From: a bacterium
GTDB taxonomy: Bacteria; Ratteibacteria; UBA8468; B48-G9; JAFGKM01
Reading direction: 5' to 3'
Assembly: GCA_029548585.1 (NCBI GenBank)
Contig: JAKPNC010000258.1
Span: 1 to 5,532 of the forward strand
DNA: 5,532 nt
The translations under genes were made by a program, and so were the position numbers. A model generated the notes under the pieces. It was not told where the DNA came from. It searched no databases and saw only the letters and a program-made list of their open reading frames with translations. Position 1 is the stretch's first letter, and each line of letters opens with the position of its first letter. Below are positions 1 through 5,532 of the stretch, one piece after another.

Positions 1-1
1 C

Positions 2-2236
2 GCGTACCCTGCGGGGGGCAGGCAGGGTACCGTTGTCCAGGTTACAGTGGGCGGACAATACCTCAGGGGGGTATCCGGCATACACGTCTCCGGAGGAGGC
101 GTTACAGCTTCCGATATTAAGCATATCCCCATGTTAAACGCCCTCCAGAAGGAAGAATTCCAGAAAAGGATCAGGGAGATAAGGATAAGACAGAGGCATG
201 CAATGCAGGGCAGGCAGAAGCCCCTGGATGAGGCAAAGAAGGAAGCCCTTCCCGGAACCGGGAAGCCCGCGGCCGAAGAAAAGCCTGTCGTGCTTCCGGC
301 TCACCCCCTGCTTGCAAACCTTGAAAACCTTACCCCTTACCAGCTTAACGTGGCCATGGACATATTCATTCCCACCCGAAGGCTGCAGGTCAAGAGGGCG
401 ATACAGGAGATGGTCATCTTTAACATTGAGATTGAACCCGGAGCGGAGGCAGGAGTCAGGGAACTCAGGTTGAGAGTCCCGGGAGGACTGACCAATCCCG
501 TTTATTTCGAGGTTGGCACCGTTGCCGAGGCTCTTGAAAACGAGCCTGACGATCCGGGAGAGCCGGGAGGCGCAGCGGTTGATCTTCCGGTTGTTTTCAA
601 CGGACAGGTTATGCCTGCGGACGTTGATATCTTCAGGTTTAACGCCTCCAGCGGCCAGGACCTCGTTATCGAAGCCAAAGCAAGGGATATAGTGCCGTAT
701 ATGGCCGATGCCGTGCCAGGCTGGTTCCAGGCCGTCATGACCCTGTATGACAGCGAAGGCAGAGAGGTCGCGTACTCCGACGACTACCTCTTCCGCCCGG
801 ATCCGGTGATATTATACAAGGTTCCCCGTGACGGGCAGTACACCCTTGAAATAAGGGATTCGATATACCGCGGGCGGGAGGATTTCGTTTACAGGGTTCA
901 TGCCGGTGAGAAGCCGTTTGTAACAAATGTTTTTCCCCTGGGGGGCAGGACGGGGGAAAAGGTATCCGTTTCTCTTGAAGGGCGCAACCTGCCCTTCAAG
1001 TCCATGCTCCTTGACACATCTCCCGGAAGTGTGATCAGGCAGGCATCCGTTCCGGGATCCGGCCAGCTTTCCAACATGTTTTACTATGCCGTGGACGATT
1101 ACCCCGGGACGACGGAGAAGGAAACGGGAGGCGATCCCGGGCCCCCTCAGCAGATATCTCTCCCAACGGCGGTAAACGGCCGCATATCCAGGCCCGGGGA
1201 TACCGATGTATTCATGGTTAATCTTCCTGCCGGTTACCGTTTTTATGCAGAGGTTTACGGACGCAGGCTGGGTTCTCCCATAGACTCTTTCCTGCGCCTT
1301 ACCGACTCCAACGGAAAAGAGGTTGCATGCAACGACGATAACGAGGATCCTTCCACGGGGCTGAATACCCACCACGCCGATTCAATGCTCGAATGGACCG
1401 TGGAATCCGCCGGCAAATACTACCTTCACGTTTTTGACGTGCAGGGCAGGGGAGGGGCGGAGTACGGCTACCGGTTGAGGGTCGGTCCCTCGTCTCCGGA
1501 TTTCGAACTGCGTTCAACCTTTTCGGCGGTCAGCGTACCTTCAGGGTCTTCCAATTACCTGAAGATAAACGCTGTAAGGAAGAGGGGTTTTGCGGGTGAT
1601 ATAGAGCTTGCGCTTGAAGGGGAAAGCCACGGATTCAGCATTGGAGGAGGCCGTATCCCCGCAGGCAGGGATTCGGTCAGGATAACCATTGAAGGTCCTG
1701 CGAAAGCGGATGGCTTTCCCGTCTTTCCTCTCAGGATTGCCGGCCGTGCGGTTATAGATGGCAGGGAAGTTACGAGGAGACTGGTAGCGTGCGACGAGAC
1801 GATGCAGGCCTTTGCTTATTTTCACCTGGTTCCCGTTTCCGACCTTGCCGTCATACTCGCCAGACCCAGTTACAGGAGCGTTTCAATGGAGATCCGGACG
1901 GAGGCGCCCCTGATGATTCCGCCCGGAGGTTCTTCCGAAGTCAGCGTTTCTTACAGATCCCGAATGGAATTCGATAATTTTATCGCCCAATTGAAGGAGC
2001 CTGCCGAAGGCATCTCGGTATCCGGCGTTACTATCTCTCAGGGCAGCCTCTCCTTCTCGATAAAGGCAGACGCTTCAAAGGTCAAGCCGGGTTTTGCTGA
2101 CAATGTGATAGTGGAAATATTTTCCGTTATTCCTGTCGGCAAGCCGGATGCCGAAGGGGTACGGCGGAAGCAGAAGATTTCTCTCGGGGTCATCCCCGCG
2201 ATCCCGATAGAGATAACGGGAACTTCGGCGTCTTAG
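2..2236 (+). CDS. PPC-domain / Ig-like secreted protein, 5' partial
   Basis: The reading frame is open through the left edge, so the start lies outside the window. The GTG at 47 is only the first internal start-like codon; the 15 upstream codons (AYPAGGRQGTVVQVT) continue the same IPT-like strand pattern. Counting from that GTG as residue 1, I see: an IPT-like end (to about 25); a charged helical linker (30-80); a second beta segment ending in GGLTNPVYFEVG (146-157); a first PPC-type beta sandwich (about 165-285, with DVDIFRFNASSGQ, LYDSEGREVAYSDD and YTLEIRD); an IPT-like segment (about 290-315, FPLGGRTGEKVSVSLEGRNL); a second PPC domain (about 368-480, GDTDVFMVNLPAG, DSFLRLTDSNGKEVACNDD, GKYYLHVFD); and Ig-like repeats to the end (485-729). 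No catalytic domain is visible in this part. PPC domains normally occur on exported proteins, often attached to proteases, so a signal peptide and perhaps an enzymatic domain may lie upstream. The role is probably extracellular or cell-surface binding; the substrate is unknown. Confidence 0.85.
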   Translation, partial: AYPAGGRQGTVVQVTVGGQYLRGVSGIHVSGGGVTASDIKHIPMLNALQKEEFQKRIREIRIRQRHAMQGRQKPLDEAKKEALPGTGKPAAEEKPVVLPAHPLLANLENLTPYQLNVAMDIFIPTRRLQVKRAIQEMVIFNIEIEPGAEAGVRELRLRVPGGLTNPVYFEVGTVAEALENEPDDPGEPGGAAVDLPVVFNGQVMPADVDIFRFNASSGQDLVIEAKARDIVPYMADAVPGWFQAVMTLYDSEGREVAYSDDYLFRPDPVILYKVPRDGQYTLEIRDSIYRGREDFVYRVHAGEKPFVTNVFPLGGRTGEKVSVSLEGRNLPFKSMLLDTSPGSVIRQASVPGSGQLSNMFYYAVDDYPGTTEKETGGDPGPPQQISLPTAVNGRISRPGDTDVFMVNLPAGYRFYAEVYGRRLGSPIDSFLRLTDSNGKEVACNDDNEDPSTGLNTHHADSMLEWTVESAGKYYLHVFDVQGRGGAEYGYRLRVGPSSPDFELRSTFSAVSVPSGSSNYLKINAVRKRGFAGDIELALEGESHGFSIGGGRIPAGRDSVRITIEGPAKADGFPVFPLRIAGRAVIDGREVTRRLVACDETMQAFAYFHLVPVSDLAVILARPSYRSVSMEIRTEAPLMIPPGGSSEVSVSYRSRMEFDNFIAQLKEPAEGISVSGVTISQGSLSFSIKADASKVKPGFADNVIVEIFSVIPVGKPDAEGVRRKQKISLGVIPAIPIEITGTSAS

Positions 2237-2254
2237 GACGGGGTTCAATGCTTT

Positions 2255-2283
2255 TTGGGGAGTCAGGCACAAACGGTTAAATA
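2255..2283 (+). promoter_or_regulatory. Weak candidate promoter for the Rid-like gene
   Basis: The 65-bp gap between the PPC gene and the Rid-like gene contains TTGGGG (2255-2260) and TAAATA (2278-2283) separated by 17 bp, a moderate match to sigma70 boxes. The -10-like box lies within GTTAAATA (2276-2283), one mismatch from the GTTAAGTA motif found before the next two genes. The fit is weak, and read-through from the PPC gene is equally possible. Confidence 0.25.
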
Positions 2284-2301
2284 AAAGCTCACAAGGAACT
2301 A

Positions 2302-3483
2302 ATGATGAAAACCTTTACTCTCAGGAATTTCGAATCCATGGTCGAGGTCGCCGTTTCATGTTTCACGGGTACAAGCGGGGTTGAGGAGTACCACATTTCC
2401 CTCAATTCCCTGGTTCCGGCAGGTATCGAGATACAGCTTGAGAGAATAAGACATGCCTACATGGAGACGATTGACTCCTATGGCATAGGCATGGAAAGCT
2501 CTGTATTCAGGCGGTTTTTCTGCAGCGATCTTGCAAACCAGGCGCCGGTGCTCGAGGAGAGGGATTTCTCCTGCAGGTTCCCTGCCGAAAATCCCTGCTG
2601 TGTCTCCTGGATATGCCAGCCGCCCGGGCATACCGGAAAAGTTTCCCTATGGGCTTACCACGTCTTTGACAGGAAGAAGCCCCTGGAAAAGTCCATGGAC
2701 GAAGGTTCTCTCATTTTGAAGAGGGGAAGCCTCTCCCACGTATGGACCCAGGGGATTACATGCACCAGGGACGAGACCTCTTACGAGCAGTCAAGGGGCA
2801 TACTGGACACTTATTCCTCCTTTCTGAGAAAATACGGCATTACCCTCTCCGATGATGTGGTCAGGACATGGTTTTTCGTCAGGAACATAGATACCAATTA
2901 CAAGGGATTCGTGACGGCGAGAAGGGAATATTTCGCCGCCAGCGGACTCACCGTCCATACGCATTTCATTGCAAGCACCGGAGTTGAAGGTTCGCATGTG
3001 GATGTTGCGGCGCGTGTCAGCATGGATGCATATGCCGTTTCCGGCCTTCTTCCCGGGCAGGTGGCCTTCCTTTCCGCCCCTGAAAATCTCAGTTCCACCT
3101 ATGTCTACGGGGTAACCTTTGAACGGGGTGTCTCTGTCTCCTACAGGGACAGGAAGCATGTCATACTTTCGGGAACCGCAAGCATAGACGGCAACGGCAG
3201 CATCCTCCACAAGGGAGACGTTCTCAGGCAGCTCGACAGGACAGTGGAGAACATGGAGGCCCTGCTGAAGAAAGCCGGTGCAGGAATCGGAAACATAGTC
3301 TCCCTCACAGCCTACGTCAGGGATCCCTCTGATTTCGACCTGGTAAAAGACAGGATGCGCCACATCTTCCCCGCTTCTCCCATTGTTACCTGCTGCGCTT
3401 CAGTATGCCGTCCCGGGTGGCTGGTGGAGGTGGAAGGAATGGCTATAATCCCCAACTTTGATCCTGGCCTGCCTCTCTTCTGA
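2302..3483 (+). CDS. Rid/YjgF-superfamily protein, chorismatase-like
   Basis: This 393-residue protein is far longer than a single RidA domain (about 130 residues). It has a poorly recognised N-terminal part (1-180), a first YjgF-like segment (about 187-230, VRTWFFVRNID then ARREYFAASGL and STGVEG) and a C-terminal YjgF domain (about 278-383: HVILSGTASIDGNGS, a helix with QLDRTVENMEALLKKAG, NIVSLTAYVRDPSDF, and CRPGWLVEVEGMAI). This layout resembles the chorismatase group (FkbO/Hyg5/XanB2), which hydrolyses chorismate to dihydroxycyclohexadiene or hydroxybenzoate products, and their unstudied relatives. The LVEVEG strand near the C-terminus fits that group. The arginine that binds carboxylate in RidA enamine deaminases is not visible at the expected place (around PIVTCC, 360-365), so simple RidA activity is doubtful. 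Protein likely cytosolic, with no signal peptide. AAGGA (2293-2297) lies 4 nt before ATG 2302 and 7 nt before the adjacent in-frame ATG 2305, so either may be the true start. The fold assignment is good; the reaction is not established. Confidence 0.8.
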   Translation: MMKTFTLRNFESMVEVAVSCFTGTSGVEEYHISLNSLVPAGIEIQLERIRHAYMETIDSYGIGMESSVFRRFFCSDLANQAPVLEERDFSCRFPAENPCCVSWICQPPGHTGKVSLWAYHVFDRKKPLEKSMDEGSLILKRGSLSHVWTQGITCTRDETSYEQSRGILDTYSSFLRKYGITLSDDVVRTWFFVRNIDTNYKGFVTARREYFAASGLTVHTHFIASTGVEGSHVDVAARVSMDAYAVSGLLPGQVAFLSAPENLSSTYVYGVTFERGVSVSYRDRKHVILSGTASIDGNGSILHKGDVLRQLDRTVENMEALLKKAGAGIGNIVSLTAYVRDPSDFDLVKDRMRHIFPASPIVTCCASVCRPGWLVEVEGMAIIPNFDPGLPLF

Positions 3484-3580
3484 AGGACTCTGTTCCGCCT
3501 TGCTGTATGGCGTTCCCTTTTTCTTTGCCGTCCTCAGTCCTTTACCGCATTCAGGCCGTACCATCATCCCGCTTTTCATG

Positions 3581-3599
3581 GGGCGGCAGTTTGCCGTCC
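3581..3599 (+). other. GC-rich stem-loop after the Rid-like gene
   Basis: GGGCGGCA (3581-3588) and TGCCGTCC (3592-3599) pair as an 8-bp stem with one G-T wobble around a GTT loop. It lies about 100 bp past the Rid-like stop and before the regulator promoter, where a transcription end would be expected. There is no T-run directly after it on either strand, so it is not a canonical intrinsic terminator. It may stabilise an mRNA 3' end. Confidence 0.4.
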
Positions 3600-3619
3600 G
3601 TAAAACCTTTGGCCGGAGA

Positions 3620-3640
3620 GTTAAGTAATAATTCACTTAA
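3620..3640 (+). promoter_or_regulatory. Candidate operator 1, GTTAAGTA with inverted half
   Basis: GTTAAGTA (3620-3627) is followed by an inverted ACTTAA (3635-3640), giving TTAAGT-N8-ACTTAA, an imperfect dyad suitable for a dimeric HTH protein. The same GTTAAGTA occurs again exactly 30 bp downstream, near three helical turns. It lies about 70-77 bp before the predicted transcription start of the XRE-cupin gene. Binding by that regulator is inferred. Confidence 0.45.
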
Positions 3641-3647
3641 TTGAAAT

Positions 3648-3663
3648 ATGTTAAGTATCTATT
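3648..3663 (+). promoter_or_regulatory. Candidate operator 2 next to the -35 box
   Basis: ATGTTAAGTA (3648-3657) matches exactly the 10-mer at 4274-4283 before the M20-like gene. The extended pattern GTTAAGTAnnnnTT is shared by all three copies, and here its final TT is the first two bases of the TTGACA box. A protein bound here could block or contact RNA polymerase. Autoregulation by the XRE-cupin protein is the simplest reading. Confidence 0.5.
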
Positions 3664-3690
3664 GACATTGACTTTTTTCCAAGGTAATAT
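3662..3690 (+). promoter_or_regulatory. Sigma70-type promoter of the XRE-cupin gene
   Basis: A perfect -35 box TTGACA (3662-3667) and a near-consensus -10 box TAATAT (3685-3690) are separated by 17 bp, the optimal spacing. Transcription would start around 3696-3698, leaving a leader of only about 10 nt before ATG 3707, with the Shine-Dalgarno sequence at its very 5' end. Confidence 0.75.
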
Positions 3691-3695
3691 GTAAT

Positions 3696-3703
3696 GAGGT
3701 GAG
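3696..3703 (+). promoter_or_regulatory. Ribosome binding site of the XRE-cupin gene
   Basis: GAGGTGAG is a strong Shine-Dalgarno match. It ends 3 nt before ATG 3707 and fixes that start. It overlaps the predicted transcription start, which is unusual. Confidence 0.75.
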
Positions 3704-3706
3704 AAA

Positions 3707-4258
3707 ATGAAAAACGTTGGAGTAAACATAAAAAGGATGAGGCAGGACAAGGGCATAAAGCTCAGGCAGATTGCCAGGCAATTGAATGTAAGCGCAAGCT
3801 TTCTGTCACAGGTTGAGACGGGTAAGGCGTCTCCTTCCCTTTCGACCCTCAAAAACATAGCGGATGCCCTTTCGACTACCGTTGGCAATCTGGTTGGCGA
3901 GGGGCAGACCGTTGCAGAAAATCCCGTTGTCAGGTCGGAAAGCAGGAAATACCTGCAGGAACTGGGTGACGGCATAAAACTATACCTTCTTACCTCCCAG
4001 GATTCCAACAAGCAGATGGAGCCGCTTCTTTTCAGGCTCAACGAAAAGGCGACTTCAGGAAAGGGAACCTACAGGCATTTCGGGCAGGAGTTCGTCCTGG
4101 TTCTCAAGGGCTCGATAGAGATATCTCTCAACGATATAACCTACGTGCTCAGAAAGGGAGACAGCATATATTTCAATTCGAGCGTGCCCCATTCGTTCAG
4201 GAATACGGGCAAGGGTGAGGCCGAGGCGATATGGGTGGTCACCCCGCCCACGTTCTAA
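3707..4258 (+). CDS. XRE-family HTH regulator with C-terminal cupin domain
   Basis: The 183-residue length is typical of the XRE-cupin family (PuuR/SutR type). The N-terminal HTH_3 domain spans about 8-62, with the recognition-helix region VSASFLSQVETGKASPSLST (28-47), a textbook XRE signature. A linker (63-105) leads to a small beta-barrel cupin (about 106-182), with YRHFGQEFVLVLKG (122-135) and GDSIYFNSSVPHSFRN (151-166). H124, E128 and H162 are possible metal or ligand contacts. The first histidine of the classical HxH pair is absent, so metal binding is uncertain. Members of this family sense amines, amino acids or other small molecules and often control an adjacent catabolic gene. The gene has its own strong promoter and is 64 bp from the M20-like gene. 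Repeated GTTAAGTA sites lie before both genes, suggesting control of itself and of that gene. The effector is unknown. Confidence 0.92.
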   Translation: MKNVGVNIKRMRQDKGIKLRQIARQLNVSASFLSQVETGKASPSLSTLKNIADALSTTVGNLVGEGQTVAENPVVRSESRKYLQELGDGIKLYLLTSQDSNKQMEPLLFRLNEKATSGKGTYRHFGQEFVLVLKGSIEISLNDITYVLRKGDSIYFNSSVPHSFRNTGKGEAEAIWVVTPPTF

Positions 4259-4265
4259 AATTTTT

Positions 4266-4294
4266 TTGGCAAAATGTTAAGTAAAAGTTAATAG
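4266..4294 (+). promoter_or_regulatory. Candidate promoter of the M20-like gene
   Basis: TTGGCA (4266-4271) and TAATAG (4289-4294) are 17 bp apart, echoing the TTGACA-17-TAATAT promoter of the regulator. A start near 4301 would give a leader of about 22 nt and place the ribosome site (4313-4318) normally. The GTTAAGTA motif lies within the spacer, which is the expected layout for repression. The boxes are less perfect than those upstream, and read-through from the regulator gene remains possible. Confidence 0.5.
4274..4289 (+). promoter_or_regulatory. Candidate operator 3 within the promoter spacer
   Basis: ATGTTAAGTA (4274-4283) is an exact copy of the 10-mer at 3648-3657 and extends to the shared GTTAAGTAnnnnTT pattern. 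It sits between the -35-like and -10-like boxes before the M20-like gene. GTTAA recurs at 4287 and 4296, roughly one helical turn apart each time. Confidence 0.5.
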
Positions 4295-4312
4295 TGTTAA
4301 ACAATACTAAAC

Positions 4313-4318
4313 GGAGGT
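4313..4318 (+). promoter_or_regulatory. Ribosome binding site of the M20-like gene
   Basis: GGAGGT is a full Shine-Dalgarno match 4 nt before ATG 4323, the same short spacing seen at the regulator gene. It sets the start codon. Confidence 0.75.
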
Positions 4319-4322
4319 GGGT

Positions 4323-5532
4323 ATGAAAAAACTTCTCAGGAATAAAGCGAGGGGATTGAAGGCGCCTCTCGAAACATTTTCGAAGAAGATCTCGGAGACA
4401 GGTTCTTGCGATCCTGAGATCTTAGGCAAGATGGTGCTGGATGAAATGAAAAGGCATGATTTTGACACCGTCACGTGCGACAGGGCCGGAAATATCATAG
4501 GCAGGATAAACGGCTATGAAAAGAAGGAAGCCCTTGTCGTCATCTCACATCTGGATATTCCTTCATGGGAGGAGAGGAAGAAGGAAGAACCCGCTTCCGG
4601 GAGCATGCTTAGATTCAAGGCGGGAATCATCTCCGGCATTTATGCGGCAGCCCTTCTCAGAAGGTCTCTCCTGCCTCTCTCCGGGGACTTGATAGTATGC
4701 TGTGTTCCCAGGCTTGAGTGCTGCGATTTTGGCATAAAGTGCCTTTTTGAGAATTATATGAAGACGGAGGTCGGGAAGGTGAAGGGAGTGGTTCTGTGCG
4801 AGCCTACGGATTTCAATGTATACCTCGGACACAAGGGAAGGATGGAATACGAGATAACTGTCACCGGAAAGTCCGTGGGAGGATTCACGGAGAACCGGGG
4901 GGTCAGCATGCTGGGAGCCATGTTTCCCCTCATCAGCGAGCTCGAGAAGGCCGCAAAGCTCATGCCGATGAATGCTTACCTGGGCCATTCGAATCTCAGG
5001 ATAAAGGATGTCAGGTACAGCGGGCATGGCAAGGAGGACGGGCCGGGCGAGTTCAGAGTGGTGGTGGACAGGGTCTTCATCCCTGAAGAAAGCCAGTCCG
5101 ACATACTAAGCAGGGCCAGGTCGATAGCCGCCGAAGTATACAGGGGGGAGCCCGACGTCACGGTAAGCACATCCCTGAGCAGGGAGACAGTCAAGACCCA
5201 TACCGGAATGGAGATAGTCTCGGAAAAAGAGTTCAAGCCCTGGACTATGGAGAGCTTCAGGCCCTTTGCCGTTGATTCACTGGCCAGCCTGGTTGAGAAC
5301 GGTTTCAAGTCATCTTTCGGATACTGGAAAAGGATCACGACAGAGGGTTCCTACACGTGCGCTGAACTGGGCATACCGACCATAGGCTTCGGAGCGGGCT
5401 CGGAGGATGGTCTCGATTCCGGCACGGGCCATCATGCAGGCACCGCCAATCTGGAAGAGGCCCTCTACGGCCTGGGATTGATCATACACAGGAACATTGG
5501 CATGCCGGGATTCGGATGGAGTTCAGATGAAA
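4323..5532 (+). CDS. Divergent M20-family (YgeY-like) hydrolase, 3' partial
   Basis: The frame is open from ATG 4323 to the window edge (403 codons plus one base), near the usual full length of the family, so only a short tail is missing. Family signatures are DRAGNIIGRI (53-62), SHLDIP (75-80, the HxD metal motif, H76/D78), CEPTDFNVYLGHKGRMEYEITV (159-180, E160 a likely metal ligand), NRGVSMLGAM (191-200, start of the dimerisation domain) and LGIPTIGFGAG (349-359), with H370/H371 near the last metal histidine. This pattern is closest to YgeY-type M20 enzymes, which cleave amide bonds with two metal ions. Several key positions differ: the bridging Asp of D-x-K-G reads R97 (LRFKAG), the catalytic Glu-Glu pair reads R130-L131 followed by E132, and the lid-domain histidine reads G186 (SVGGFTENRG). 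Cysteines cluster at 126, 127, 133, 134 and 140. The protein may be inactive, use altered chemistry, or bind a ligand. It is likely cytosolic and probably controlled by the upstream XRE-cupin regulator. Confidence 0.85.
   Translation, partial: MKKLLRNKARGLKAPLETFSKKISETGSCDPEILGKMVLDEMKRHDFDTVTCDRAGNIIGRINGYEKKEALVVISHLDIPSWEERKKEEPASGSMLRFKAGIISGIYAAALLRRSLLPLSGDLIVCCVPRLECCDFGIKCLFENYMKTEVGKVKGVVLCEPTDFNVYLGHKGRMEYEITVTGKSVGGFTENRGVSMLGAMFPLISELEKAAKLMPMNAYLGHSNLRIKDVRYSGHGKEDGPGEFRVVVDRVFIPEESQSDILSRARSIAAEVYRGEPDVTVSTSLSRETVKTHTGMEIVSEKEFKPWTMESFRPFAVDSLASLVENGFKSSFGYWKRITTEGSYTCAELGIPTIGFGAGSEDGLDSGTGHHAGTANLEEALYGLGLIIHRNIGMPGFGWSSDE

Noticed and set aside
47..49. GTG as the start of the PPC protein
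   Set aside because: The frame is open to the left edge and the upstream codons continue the same domain; no ribosome site precedes the GTG.
812..1375. 187-codon reverse-strand open frame
   Set aside because: It lies wholly inside the PPC gene, has no recognisable domain, and looks like an antisense shadow.
2220..2256. Terminator-like structure at the end of the PPC gene (GAAC/GTTC and CGTC/GACG stems, then five Ts)
   Set aside because: The stems are short and split by an uneven internal loop, and the T-run is short and offset by 5 nt; too weak to call.
2791..3363. 190-codon reverse-strand open frame
   Set aside because: It is antisense to the well-supported Rid-like gene, with no domain signature.
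3484..3706. Small gene or RNA gene in the spacer before the regulator
   Set aside because: No open frame with a ribosome site and no tRNA, riboswitch or CRISPR pattern was seen; the spacer is explained by hairpins, repeats and the promoter.
3637..4041. 134-codon reverse-strand open frame overlapping the regulator
   Set aside because: It covers the promoter and HTH region of the regulator on the opposite strand and has no plausible domain.
4232..4267. Terminator at the end of the regulator gene: a 7-bp stem (TGGGTGG/CCGCCCA) followed by a T-run at 4261-4267
   Set aside because: The stem is inside the coding sequence and 10 nt separate it from the T-run, further than an intrinsic terminator normally allows; partial attenuation cannot be excluded.

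Overview
The window holds four genes, all on the + strand. In order they are the 3' part of a large secreted-type PPC/Ig-like domain protein, a Rid/YjgF-superfamily protein with a chorismatase-like layout, an XRE-cupin transcriptional regulator, and an M20-family (YgeY-like) amidohydrolase/peptidase homologue that runs off the right edge. No RNA gene, CRISPR array or mobile element was seen.

Host: bacterial. The evidence is sigma70-type promoter elements, clear Shine-Dalgarno sites (GAGGTGAG, GGAGGT), moderately GC-rich coding sequence, and heavy use of AGG (Arg) and ATA (Ile). The first protein, with two PPC domains joined by IPT-like segments and Ig-like C-terminal repeats, is a type I associate with Planctomycetota, Verrucomicrobiota, Lentisphaerota and Acidobacteriota. 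A PVC-type or related environmental or gut bacterium is therefore a reasonable but weakly supported guess.

Layout: bases 2-2236 encode the PPC protein, whose start lies left of the window. After a 65-bp gap comes the Rid/chorismatase-like gene (2302-3483). A 223-bp intergenic region follows. It has a GC hairpin in its left half and, in its AT-rich right half, repeated GTTAAGTA motifs and a consensus-grade promoter (TTGACA, 17 bp, TAATAT). The XRE-cupin regulator (3707-4258) follows that promoter. A 64-bp gap carries another GTTAAGTA copy inside a second promoter-like pair (TTGGCA, 17 bp, TAATAG). Last is the M20-like gene (4323 to the edge).

How the genes may work together (inference): the repeated motif in front of both the regulator and the M20-like gene suggests that the XRE-cupin protein controls itself and that gene in response to a small ligand. 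Rid-family proteins, XRE-cupin regulators and YgeY-like M20 enzymes are all often linked to amine or amino-acid metabolism. The most unusual point is that the M20-like protein keeps the fold-level signatures of its family but appears to have lost several metal-binding and catalytic residues. Likewise, the Rid-like protein lacks the arginine typical of RidA deaminases. The pair could be an uncharacterised metabolic or sensing module rather than a standard peptidase plus RidA.
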